A DNA stretch of 44,631 nt from Eubacterium pyruvativorans (GTDB lineage: Bacteria > Bacillota > Clostridia > Peptostreptococcales > Anaerovoracaceae): contig NZ_FNBF01000014.1 of NCBI RefSeq assembly GCF_900102225.1, positions 1-44,631 on the forward strand, in the 5' to 3' direction. The notes below the pieces were generated by a model that saw nothing but the letters and a program-made list of their open reading frames with translations, ran no database searches and had not been told where the DNA came from. A program made the position numbers and the translations under genes. Below, in pieces: positions 18,026-25,457 of this stretch (positions within the stretch are counted from its first letter, which is position 1; every line of letters begins with the position of its first letter).

Positions 18026-18076
18026 AGTCTTCACTCTCACCAACAATTCGTCCAAAGCAGCAACAAATTGTTATGA

Positions 18077-18106
18077 ATACTAACATATCGCAATATATTT
18101 TGTCAA
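18077..18106 (-). promoter_or_regulatory. Promoter of ilvBN
   Basis: TTGACA (18106-18101) is followed after 18 bases by TAGTAT (18082-18077) on the minus strand. Transcription would start near 18070, just ahead of a run of four leucine codons. Confidence 0.7.
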
Positions 18107-18136
18107 GAAGAAACAATTAACAGGCAGGATTCGGCG

Positions 18137-18231
18137 GCGCCCGCTATTTCAGCACAGCACCCGCAGCGGTCCGGCTGCGCCCGCTACTTCCAGCGCAGCA
18201 TCCGGCAGCGGTCCACCGCCGCCGCTATTTC
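18137..18231. repeat. 41-bp tandem repeat spanning the end of the ATPase gene
   Basis: Units at 18191-18231 and 18150-18190 are imperfect 41-base copies (on the minus strand each starts GAAATAGCGG or GAAGTAGCGG and ends GTGCTG/GCGCTG). A partial third copy lies at 18137-18149. The repeat includes the stop codon of the overlapping gene; since 41 is not divisible by three, each added unit changes the reading frame of the 3' end. Confidence 0.75.
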
Positions 18232-19947
18232 CAGGCTCCGGATCTCCGCCAGATTTCCCGGCACCGGCCGGTCTCCGGCAGCAGAGCGAAGGGTCTTCCG
18301 GATTTCCGATTCCATTTCTTCGGCAAGCCGCTTCACCGGCGTGCGGCCGTCCATTCCGTGCTCCGCCGCCCGGATCAGTTCCCGGCACAGAGACTCCAGC
18401 TGCTCCGAATCGGCGATCTGTTCCACTCCTCTGAGATCCACCGTGCCGCGGCCGATCATGAATCCGTCCGGCCCCAGAACCTTGGACTTCGGTCCCCGGC
18501 CGTTTCTGCCGCGGAATTCCGGACCAGCCTGCGGGCAGCGGCGGGTTCCGGATTCCCGGACGCTCCGGTCTTTTCCGCATTCCGGCTCTCCCGTTTCTGC
18601 TTCTACGCCGTTTTCCGAGAGGATTTCCCGGACTTTTTTTGTCACATCCCGGGGAACATACTGGTTCATCTGGATGACCCGGTCCGCCACCCGGAAGAAA
18701 TCACCGGAACTGCCGGCAACCAGCACCGTGGAGACCCCCTCCGCACCCAGAGCACGCATCCGGCTCAGATACGGGATGATCGGCTCCTCCTCCGGGGACA
18801 CGATCCGCTGCATCAGGCTGTCCCGCACCATGAAATTGGTGGCACAGGTGTCTTCGTCCATGAGCAGGCACCCGGCTCCGGCTGCGATGGCTTCCACACA
18901 GGACGCCGCCTGGGAGGTGCTGCCGCTGGCATCCTCGGTGGAAAAGTCCGCCGTGGATTTCCCATTCGGCAGACTGCGGATGAAGAGACTGATGTCATCC
19001 CGGTTCACACACCGGCCGTCCTCGGCCCGGATTTTTACGGCAGTCCGGTCGGTGACGATGAACTCCCGTCCGTCTCCGGCGATATGATTGTAGATGCCCC
19101 GTTCCAGTGCGTTCAGCAGGGTGGACTTGCCGTGGTAGCCGCCGCCGATGATCAGCGTGATGCCCGCCGGAATGCCCATGCCTGTGACGGTGCCCCGGTG
19201 GGGCAGTTTGAAAGTGACCCGGTCCTCCTCCGGGGAGCGAAACGGCACCGCATTCTTCATCGGTCTCTGGGAAATGCCGCTCTCCCGGGGCAGCACAGAA
19301 CCGTCGGCGACGAAGGCCACCAGTCCCGTGCGCCGCACCTCATTCCGGAGCGCTTCCTGGTCGTCCGCCAGATCGCAGACGGCCTTCAGCTTCTCCGCCG
19401 GGAGACGGGAGAACAGGAGTGACTCCTCCACACAGGCAGGGAGCCAGTTGAAGAGGATTTTTTCCAGTTCCCCGGCCAGCACGGTACGGCCCGCCGCCGG
19501 GAAGCCTACCAGGAAACGAACCGTCAGGGCGCCGCTCTTTGGATCGAACTGGCATGCGCTTCGCTCCAGAATTTCCTGTCCCGGCCGGGAGCAGGAGAGA
19601 ACACCGCTCTTTCCGGACCCCCCTGCCTGCCGGGAGTACTTCCCGATGGCCCGGCCGAAACGACGGAGCAGCTCATCCTGCAGAGCGATTCTTCTGCAGT
19701 CCCGTTCCAGCCATTCTCCCGGGAATCCCGCCTCTCTCCCGGACAGATGAACACTCACATGGGAAGGCGCTGCGAAGGGGTCTCCCTGCACATGATCGAT
19801 GAACAGCCGGTAACCGCCGAAATCATACTGTCCCCGGAGATCCTTGTATGCCGGATACCCCCGGTGATCGATCCGGCGCAGCTTCCGCCGGAGATCCTCA
19901 CTGGTCTCCTCCCGTCTTCCTCTGTTTCCATAATTCCGATTCTCCAT
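18184..19947 (-). CDS. ABC-class ATPase domain protein (PF09818/COG3044)
   Basis: The 587-residue cytoplasmic P-loop ATPase is of the predicted ABC-class ATPase family. Family blocks: RRIDHRGYPAYKDLRGQYDF near the N-terminus, DHVQGDPFAAPS, the Walker A GGGYHGKSTLL (near 265), FSTEDASGSTSQAA as a signature-like segment, LLMDEDTCATNFM as Walker B, and VAGSSGDFF. No transmembrane domains are present. The cellular role of the family is not established. The ATG at 19947 has AAGAGG upstream. The C-terminal half has an Arg/Gly-rich variable section, and the last codons lie in a 41-bp tandem repeat. Confidence 0.88.
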   Translation of the reverse strand: MENRNYGNRGRREETSEDLRRKLRRIDHRGYPAYKDLRGQYDFGGYRLFIDHVQGDPFAAPSHVSVHLSGREAGFPGEWLERDCRRIALQDELLRRFGRAIGKYSRQAGGSGKSGVLSCSRPGQEILERSACQFDPKSGALTVRFLVGFPAAGRTVLAGELEKILFNWLPACVEESLLFSRLPAEKLKAVCDLADDQEALRNEVRRTGLVAFVADGSVLPRESGISQRPMKNAVPFRSPEEDRVTFKLPHRGTVTGMGIPAGITLIIGGGYHGKSTLLNALERGIYNHIAGDGREFIVTDRTAVKIRAEDGRCVNRDDISLFIRSLPNGKSTADFSTEDASGSTSQAASCVEAIAAGAGCLLMDEDTCATNFMVRDSLMQRIVSPEEEPIIPYLSRMRALGAEGVSTVLVAGSSGDFFRVADRVIQMNQYVPRDVTKKVREILSENGVEAETGEPECGKDRSVRESGTRRCPQAGPEFRGRNGRGPKSKVLGPDGFMIGRGTVDLRGVEQIADSEQLESLCRELIRAAEHGMDGRTPVKRLAEEMESEIRKTLRSAAGDRPVPGNLAEIRSLEIAAAVDRCRMLRWK

Positions 19948-20038
19948 GAATAACTTACCTCTTTTCTGTCTCTGCTGTTTCTTCGCCCGGCATCGGACTT
20001 TCTTTTTGTCTATTCCTGCAGGATGCCACACGGAATAA

Positions 20039-20061
20039 GCGGGGAACGATCTGTTCCCCGC
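20039..20061 (-). terminator. Hairpin after lemA
   Basis: GCGGGGAAC and GTTCCCCGC form a perfect 9-bp stem with a 5-base loop, 65 bases past the lemA stop. The following minus-strand sequence TTATTCC is only weakly U-rich. Confidence 0.55.
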
Positions 20062-20125
20062 GCGAAAAATAACGATTCTATTGATACACCCATCCGCTCC
20101 AGATCGGTTCCGGCGGGAGCGGCGT

Positions 20126-20677
20126 CTACTGGAAGCTGACCCGGACATTCTCCCGGGAAGCCTCGTCCGTCTCGAACATCGGCTTCTTTTCATAGTGAAA
20201 AACAGAGGCGACGATGCTGGTCGGGAAAGCCTGTACCTTGATGTTGAACTTCTTCACCACCGCATTATAGTACTTTCTGGCGTTGGCGATATCCTCCTCC
20301 ACCTTCTTCAACTGGCCCATCAGCTCCTGGAAGTTACTGTTCGCCTTCAGATCCGGGTAGGCTTCCGAAACAGCGAACAGAGAACGCAGTGTGCCGGACA
20401 GCACATTCTCGTTCTGCAGTTTTTCCGCCGTCGTGGAAGAATGGGCGATGGCGGCACGGGCTTCGGTCACTGCGCTGAGGGTTTCCTTCTCGTGGGCAGC
20501 GTAGCCCTTCACGGTTTCCACCAGATTCGGAATCAGATCGAACCGCTTCTTCAGATAGACGTCCATGGTGGCGAACGCCTCTTCACAGTCGTTGCTGCTT
20601 TTGACGAATCCATTATACATCACAACGAAAAGAATCAGAAGCAGCGCGATCACCGCAATGACAATAATAACAACCAT
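20126..20677 (-). CDS. lemA: LemA family protein
   Basis: The 183-residue protein has a single N-terminal membrane helix (about 2-20) followed by the LemA coiled helical domain: NDCEEAFATMDVYLKKRFDLIPNLV, AYPDLKANSNFQELM, VEEDIANARKYYN and the end FHYEKKPMFE. LemA proteins are membrane-anchored with an unknown biochemical role, and are commonly encoded beside DUF2207 proteins, as here. The ATG at 20677 follows the DUF2207 gene by 51 bases, so the two are probably co-transcribed. Confidence 0.93.
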   Translation of the reverse strand: MVVIIVIAVIALLLILFVVMYNGFVKSSNDCEEAFATMDVYLKKRFDLIPNLVETVKGYAAHEKETLSAVTEARAAIAHSSTTAEKLQNENVLSGTLRSLFAVSEAYPDLKANSNFQELMGQLKKVEEDIANARKYYNAVVKKFNIKVQAFPTSIVASVFHYEKKPMFETDEASRENVRVSFQ

Positions 20678-20728
20678 ATTTCCCCTACCTTTCTGATTGC
20701 ATTGTTCTGTATTGATTTCCGGAGGGCC

Positions 20729-22657
20729 CTACCAGGCTCCGCCGCCTCCGCCGCCGGAACCCCCTCCGGAAAATCCGCCGCCTCCGGAGAAACCGCCGCC
20801 CAGGCTGCTCCAGCCTCCGCTGTCCGAAGACAACTGAACGTCGTGCACCGCTGCGGCCGAGAAGTTCCGTATCCGGGAACTGAACATACTGGCATAAAAA
20901 ACATTCCCGTAAGCCTCAGTACCATACGGAATGTACCAGTCCGGCTTCTCCAGCGGGATCTGCTCGAACTGCTTCGCCCAGCGCTCCGTGAGTCCCAGTA
21001 CATAAGCGTACGGCAGAATGTTATAGAAATAGTCCGGATCCTCTTCCACCAGCTCATTCAGTTTCGCCAGCTCCGCATCCCGGATGAAATTCCGGAACCC
21101 CTTCAGTTTCGCCTGGGTCCGGGCACTCCAGTCGCTCCGGATCTGCATGCTGAAGAGCAGCAGCGGTGAGAGGATCAGAAAGATACACAGGCCGGCGACC
21201 ACGGCAAGGTCCGGCTGTCCCGTACGAATCCCGCCGATCAGGTATATGTATATCGCACCAAGGGCAACATAGCAGGCGCTCCACAGGGCATACCGGATCG
21301 CGGTGGAAGAACGCTTCCGGCTGTACCGATATTCGCTCACCTTCCGGAACCCGAGCATCAGCGCCGTCAGCAGGACGGTGCCGAGCACACAGATACCCAG
21401 CCCCTGCATGAGCCCGGCCTGGAATGCCCCGTCCCGAAGCAGCGCCAGAAGGATGAGCAGGAACACAGCGGCAACACACAGAATTGTTCCGATCATCCCG
21501 GCGGTTTTCGACTGTTTCGAATAGACGCTGCGTTCTCCCGTGAAGGAATCCTCTGTCATATCTTTCACCGCCTCATAGGCTTTCCCCAGCCGATCCCCGG
21601 CAGCCTTCATGCTGACCGTGAATCCGTTCTCCTTCTTCTGACCCTTCGTGCCGAAAATTCCGCGGTAGAACCGCTTCGCCGCCCCGCTTTCCTCTTCCGA
21701 AATATCCGCTGTCTTCTCGAACTCGAAGTTTTTCTCTCCGGTTTCCCGGATCCGGATATATCCCTTGGAGGCCAGATAAAAAAACATGGAAGTGATATCC
21801 TTTCGGTCCACATTTCCGTCCACCAGATAACCGACTTCCAGGGGATTCATGTCCTCCGGCGCATAGAATTCCACCGTCTCGGCATACTGCGGCCGGCGTC
21901 CCAGCCGGAGTCTGAGCAGCAGCAGAAGAAACACGGCACCGGCCAGAATGGCGGTGGAAAGATAGTTCGTCCAGTCGATGCTGGGAGCCCCTTTCCAGTA
22001 CCCCTCCGGCACCCCCGCCCGGATCGTCACACCGCACTTCGCCGGAACATTTTCCAGATGCACCGATACCCGGTGCCGGTTCTTCTCGTATTTCCAGCCC
22101 CCAGTGAGGCTGTCCCCGCTGCCGTAGCTGCCGGTATAGACCCGGACCTTCTTCAGCGTCAGATCCGCCGGGAGATCCATGGTGATGCCGGCGCTGCTGA
22201 TATCGGAGGACCATCCTGTAGGAAGCAGATCTGTGTAGATGTCATTCGCCGCGCCTTTTCTGGTAATGTGAGCCAGGGTGTAATGAATCGTATAGGTCTT
22301 CTTCCCGGTGACATACCGGTCTGCCGACCCGATCCGGACGACCATGCTCCCGTCCTGCCTCTTCGCCGAGTAAGCATCCCCGTCCACCCGGATATCCCGG
22401 ATCCGGTAATTCGCACCGGTGGGAATATCCCGGTAGATGCCGTGGCGGCGTTCACTGAAATTCACCCGGATCTTCTCGGTGAACCGGAATTCATAATTCT
22501 TCATCACCTGAACATGAACACGATACCAGTCTGTCGTGTATCCCTGGGATGAAGCCGCCTCCGCCGTCCGGGTTGCCGCCGCCCCCGCCGAAAGCAGGAA
22601 GACAACTGCCAGGATCAACAGAAGTACCGGCCGGACCCGTTTCTTTCTGCTGTACAT
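20729..22657 (-). CDS. DUF2207 domain membrane protein with Gly-rich tail
   Basis: The 642-residue protein has an N-terminal signal segment (about 8-35), an extracytoplasmic DUF2207 domain (about 40-220, with VQVMKNYEFRFTEKI and RHGIYRDIP), a membrane helix near 235 and a paired helix region near 390-480. A cytoplasmic part includes WKQFEQI-like blocks (ERWAKQFEQIPLEKPDWY). The last 20 residues are almost pure Gly with Phe, Ser and a final Trp, a tail common in DUF2207 proteins. Function is unknown; pairing with LemA suggests an envelope role. The ATG at 22657 has a GGGGG ribosome site; an earlier GTG at 22672 is possible. Confidence 0.9.
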   Translation of the reverse strand: MYSRKKRVRPVLLLILAVVFLLSAGAAATRTAEAASSQGYTTDWYRVHVQVMKNYEFRFTEKIRVNFSERRHGIYRDIPTGANYRIRDIRVDGDAYSAKRQDGSMVVRIGSADRYVTGKKTYTIHYTLAHITRKGAANDIYTDLLPTGWSSDISSAGITMDLPADLTLKKVRVYTGSYGSGDSLTGGWKYEKNRHRVSVHLENVPAKCGVTIRAGVPEGYWKGAPSIDWTNYLSTAILAGAVFLLLLLRLRLGRRPQYAETVEFYAPEDMNPLEVGYLVDGNVDRKDITSMFFYLASKGYIRIRETGEKNFEFEKTADISEEESGAAKRFYRGIFGTKGQKKENGFTVSMKAAGDRLGKAYEAVKDMTEDSFTGERSVYSKQSKTAGMIGTILCVAAVFLLILLALLRDGAFQAGLMQGLGICVLGTVLLTALMLGFRKVSEYRYSRKRSSTAIRYALWSACYVALGAIYIYLIGGIRTGQPDLAVVAGLCIFLILSPLLLFSMQIRSDWSARTQAKLKGFRNFIRDAELAKLNELVEEDPDYFYNILPYAYVLGLTERWAKQFEQIPLEKPDWYIPYGTEAYGNVFYASMFSSRIRNFSAAAVHDVQLSSDSGGWSSLGGGFSGGGGFSGGGSGGGGGGAW

Positions 22658-22724
22658 GAGGCCCCCTTTCACAGTAATATTCTGTAATTACGTACTTTCA
22701 ATCTGACTTTTCTGTCTTTCTGCA

Positions 22725-22769
22725 ATTATAGTGCAGAAAACCCTCCGTGTATAGTACCCGGGGGGTAAC
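22725..22769 (-). promoter_or_regulatory. Promoter and operator of the DUF2207-lemA unit
   Basis: On the minus strand GTTACC-CCC-GGGTAC (22769-22754) lies upstream of a perfect -10 TATAAT (22730-22725), with exactly 20 bases between GGGTACTAT and TATAAT. This matches the lipoprotein gene promoter at 14826-14869. The operator also sits inside the loop of the adenine deaminase terminator hairpin. Confidence 0.65.
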
Positions 22770-22781
22770 ATGCACGGAGGG
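22735..22781 (-). terminator. Terminator after adenine deaminase gene
   Basis: CCCTCCGTG (22781-22773) and CACGGAGGG (22749-22741) on the minus strand pair around a 23-base loop; TTTTCTG follows. It starts 8 bases past the ade stop codon. Confidence 0.7.
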
Positions 22782-22788
22782 CTGTATT

Positions 22789-24588
22789 CTACTGCAGGAA
22801 CAGATCCACGAAGCGGAAGGTCCGGCAGTCCACCAGGCCCCGGTTGGTGAGCCGAAGCTCCGGAAGACACGCCAGCGGAATCAGCGCCATGGTCATGTAC
22901 GGAGAAGCAATGGAGCATCCCATCTCCTTCCAGGCCCGGTCCAGCTTCGCCACCTGATCCGCCATCTCCTCCGCCGGCAGATCATTCATCAGACCGGCGA
23001 TCGGCAGCGGAACCACCGCCAGCACCTGACCGTCCGCTGCGGCGCACATGCCGCCGCCGCACTGAATCAGCGTATTCGCCGCCAGCGCCATATCCTCGTC
23101 GTTGGTCCCTGCCACCAGAAGATTATGAGCATCGTGGGCCACCGTCTGGGCCATGGCTCCCTTCCGGAATCCGAATCCCTTCACGAAGCCCATCCCCTTC
23201 GTCCCGGTCTCATGATGCCGTTCGATCACTGCCATTTTCATCACGTCCCGGCCGGCATCCGGCTCCACATATCCGTCCCGGACCGGCAGGTCCAGAATCC
23301 GCTCGTAATTTCCCACCCGTTCCGGAATGATCTCGATGACCCGGGTCTTCACCGTATCCGCTCCGGAAGGCGCCTGAATCCGGAAGCTGTCCGGCGTCAC
23401 CGGATGTCCCACATGCATGGTGTTCCGCACACAGTCCGGGAAATTCGGTGCTCCGATCTTCACCGTCATTCTGCCGTTCTCCGCCACCACTTCTCCGTCG
23501 ATGATGGTTCTCGTGATGCGGATGTCATTCAGATCGTCGAAGAAAACAATGTCGGCACACTTCCCCGGCGTGATGCTGCCCATTTCATGATCCATGCGGA
23601 AGCAGGTGGCCGGATTGATCGTCACGAACTGAATGGCCTTCACCGGATCCAGTCCTTCCCGCACCGCACACCGAACGATGTGGTCCAGGTGCCCTTTGTC
23701 CACCAGCGTATCCGGGTGGGTGTCGTCGGAGATCAGGCATGCGAACCGGTCATCAATATGATTTTCTGTGATGGCCTTGATGATCACCGGCATATCGTGC
23801 CAGGCACTGCCGTACCGGATCAGCGCATACATGCCCCGGCGCATCTTCTCCAGCACATCCTCCGGGCGGGTGGACTCATGGCAGCAGCGCACGCCGGAAG
23901 CGATGTACGCATTCAGCCCTGCCCCGGTATCCGGCACAGAGTAATGACCTGTGATCACCTGATCCGCCTTCAGCGTTTCCTCCAGTTCCCCGTGAATCGC
24001 CGGATCGCCGTTGAGAACGTTCGGGAAGCTCATCATCTCTCCCAGTCCCATCACGCCGTCCCAGGTCATCATCTCCCGGACCTCCTCCGGCCCGATGTGG
24101 GACCCGGTGTCCTCGAACCCCGCCACCGCCGGCACACAGGACGGCACATTGGACATGGCCTTCAGCGGTGCCCGGCGGGCATCGTCGATCATCGCTTTCA
24201 CACCGGCCGGCCCGCATACATTGCAGATTTCATGAGGATCCATGAAAATCCCGGTGGTGCCCCGGGGCACCACAACCCGGGCATATTCACCCACACTCAT
24301 CATAGAAGACTCCACATGAATATGCGCATCCATGAATCCCGGCGCAATATACTGTCCGGCGGCATCGATCACCTTCGTATCCGGTCCGATGCAGTGCGCC
24401 CCGTCCCCTACCAGTGCAATCCTGCCTTCTGCAATCGCCACGTCGATTCCTTCCTGAATCTCCGCCGTGCACACATTGACCAGTCTGGCGTTTCGAATCA
24501 CCAGATCAGCCTTTCTCGTCCCCATGGCAGTCATCGCCAGCTGCCGGGTCACGGCATAATGGGGCTTCCTGCAGAATGTATTCAGCAT
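22789..24588 (-). CDS. ade: Adenine deaminase
   Basis: The 599-residue amidohydrolase-superfamily enzyme converts adenine to hypoxanthine and ammonia in purine salvage. Metal-ligand and substrate motifs are visible in order: GFMDAHIHVESSMM, FMDPHEICNVCG, GHYSVPDTGAGLNAY, ISDDTHPDTL and TINPATCFRMD. The C-terminal domain (HNLLVAGTNDEDM, LNRGLVDCRTF-like end) is typical of Ade. Length is near the family norm of about 570-600. The ATG at 24588 has GGAGG 6 bases upstream; a longer reading adds 33 Cys/Arg-rich residues without a family match. Confidence 0.95.
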   Translation of the reverse strand: MLNTFCRKPHYAVTRQLAMTAMGTRKADLVIRNARLVNVCTAEIQEGIDVAIAEGRIALVGDGAHCIGPDTKVIDAAGQYIAPGFMDAHIHVESSMMSVGEYARVVVPRGTTGIFMDPHEICNVCGPAGVKAMIDDARRAPLKAMSNVPSCVPAVAGFEDTGSHIGPEEVREMMTWDGVMGLGEMMSFPNVLNGDPAIHGELEETLKADQVITGHYSVPDTGAGLNAYIASGVRCCHESTRPEDVLEKMRRGMYALIRYGSAWHDMPVIIKAITENHIDDRFACLISDDTHPDTLVDKGHLDHIVRCAVREGLDPVKAIQFVTINPATCFRMDHEMGSITPGKCADIVFFDDLNDIRITRTIIDGEVVAENGRMTVKIGAPNFPDCVRNTMHVGHPVTPDSFRIQAPSGADTVKTRVIEIIPERVGNYERILDLPVRDGYVEPDAGRDVMKMAVIERHHETGTKGMGFVKGFGFRKGAMAQTVAHDAHNLLVAGTNDEDMALAANTLIQCGGGMCAAADGQVLAVVPLPIAGLMNDLPAEEMADQVAKLDRAWKEMGCSIASPYMTMALIPLACLPELRLTNRGLVDCRTFRFVDLFLQ

Positions 24589-24827
24589 CTTCTTTCCTCC
24601 TCCATGCAATACAACGGAAAAAGCCGGACTGTGAAGCACCTTCTTCGTCACTTCCCGGCAGCAGATCCGGCATCTGCGTCGCTTCATAAAAACTCCAGGT
24701 ACAGCAGATCACAGTCCTTTCAATCGCATCCTGCAATTTCCGACGGAGCTCAGCCTCGGACAGCTGTCCTAACATCCCTGCACCTCATTTCTCTTCATTT
24801 ACCTGTTATTTTACAACGGTCCATGCC

Positions 24828-24862
24828 GAAATACTATCCATCTCTTCTGAAATACCATCCAT
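24828..24862. promoter_or_regulatory. Two direct repeats spaced 21 bp upstream of ade
   Basis: GAAATACTATCCAT at 24828 and GAAATACCATCCAT at 24849 differ at one base and lie exactly 21 bases apart, two helical turns. On the minus strand they are followed by TAAAAT-like promoter sequence near 24810. This geometry is typical of a dimeric regulator on direct repeats (LytTR-type regulators use about 21-22 bp). The rest of 24589-24925 shows no convincing gene. Confidence 0.5.
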
Positions 24863-24925
24863 ATTGGACAAAAGGAAAACAAGCTGCCGTTCCACGAACG
24901 AATCCCGGGATTTTCTTGTCCCAAC

Positions 24926-24973
24926 GAAAAACACCGAAGGCAATGCTGCGAAAGTAAAGCAGCATGCCTTCGG
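24926..24973 (-). terminator. Terminator after the truncated ABC ATPase gene
   Basis: On the minus strand CCGAAGGCATGCTGC (24973-24959) pairs with GCAGCATTGCCTTCGG (24949-24934), followed by TGTTTTTCG. A strong stem with a U-tract 30 bases past the stop. Confidence 0.9.
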
Positions 24974-25002
24974 GATAACGCAGGGCCAAGCACAGTCCGC
25001 CC

Positions 25003-25316
25003 TCAGATCTTCGTCAGTTTTCCGTCTTCCATCCGGTAGATACAGTCCGCCAGGTCCAGAACCCGCTCATCGTGGGTGACCATGACGGCTGCCCGGTTCC
25101 TGCTGTGGGCTTCCATTCGGATCATCTCCACAACATGGTGTCCCCGCTCAGAGTCCAGGGAAGCCGTCGGCTCATCCGCCAGAATCAGCGCCGCATCGGA
25201 TGCAAAAGCCCGGGCGATGGCCACTCTCTGCCGCTCGCCGCCGGAGAGGACCGAAGGGTACTGCCGGACCACATGGGCGATGCTCAGTTCCTGGAACAGC
25301 TCCTGTACAGAGGAAA
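25003..25316 (-). pseudogene. ABC transporter ATP-binding protein, C-terminal fragment
   Basis: About 104 residues of a LolD/MacB-type ATPase remain: YPSVLSGGERQRVAIARA (signature), LILADEPTASLD (Walker B) and VMVTHDERVLDLADCIY (H-loop). The Walker A half is missing. Family similarity begins at VQELFQELSI, directly at a perfect inverted repeat (25310-25333), beyond which the sequence is unrelated. The permease partner is not in the window. This is a gene cut at the edge of the low-GC island. Confidence 0.9.
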
Positions 25317-25333
25317 CCTGTCCAGGTTTCCTC
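25310..25333. repeat. Perfect inverted repeat at the island breakpoint
   Basis: GAGGAAACCT and AGGTTTCCTC, both 10 bases, are separated by GTCC. The repeat sits precisely where ABC ATPase homology stops. It could be an end of the inserted DNA, a recombination target or a chance palindrome. Confidence 0.6.
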
Positions 25334-25365
25334 ATTTTCGCAGATCCGCCCACTGGCCGTATCCG

Positions 25366-25397
25366 CAAAAATTGCTTGCTGGGGGAAGCATCCCCAG
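25366..25397 (-). terminator. Putative terminator of the helicase operon
   Basis: On the minus strand CTGGGG (25397-25392) pairs with CCCCAG (25384-25379) around ATGCTTC; CAAGCAATTTTTG follows. A second small palindrome (ACCATCTGCGATGGT) lies at 25410-25424, nearer to the helicase stop. Confidence 0.55.
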
Positions 25398-25457
25398 TCC
25401 CCTTTGAAACCATCTGCGATGGTGGCTGCAAAAGATCTATACGATTCGGGTATCAAC

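Noticed and set aside
17890-18070. T-box riboswitch upstream of ilvB
   Set aside because: No AGGGTGGNACC motif or specifier stem, and the leader is only about 180 bases.
24506-24775. 89-codon frame upstream of and overlapping adenine deaminase start
   Set aside because: No family resemblance, and the second half is the ade start in another frame. The ribosome site is weak. Probably a chance frame.
24589-24830. Purine riboswitch upstream of ade
   Set aside because: The conserved three-way junction sequences could not be found on either strand.
22747-24957. 736-codon plus-strand frame opposite adenine deaminase
   Set aside because: Antisense shadow with no family motifs; the minus-strand gene has intact catalytic motifs.
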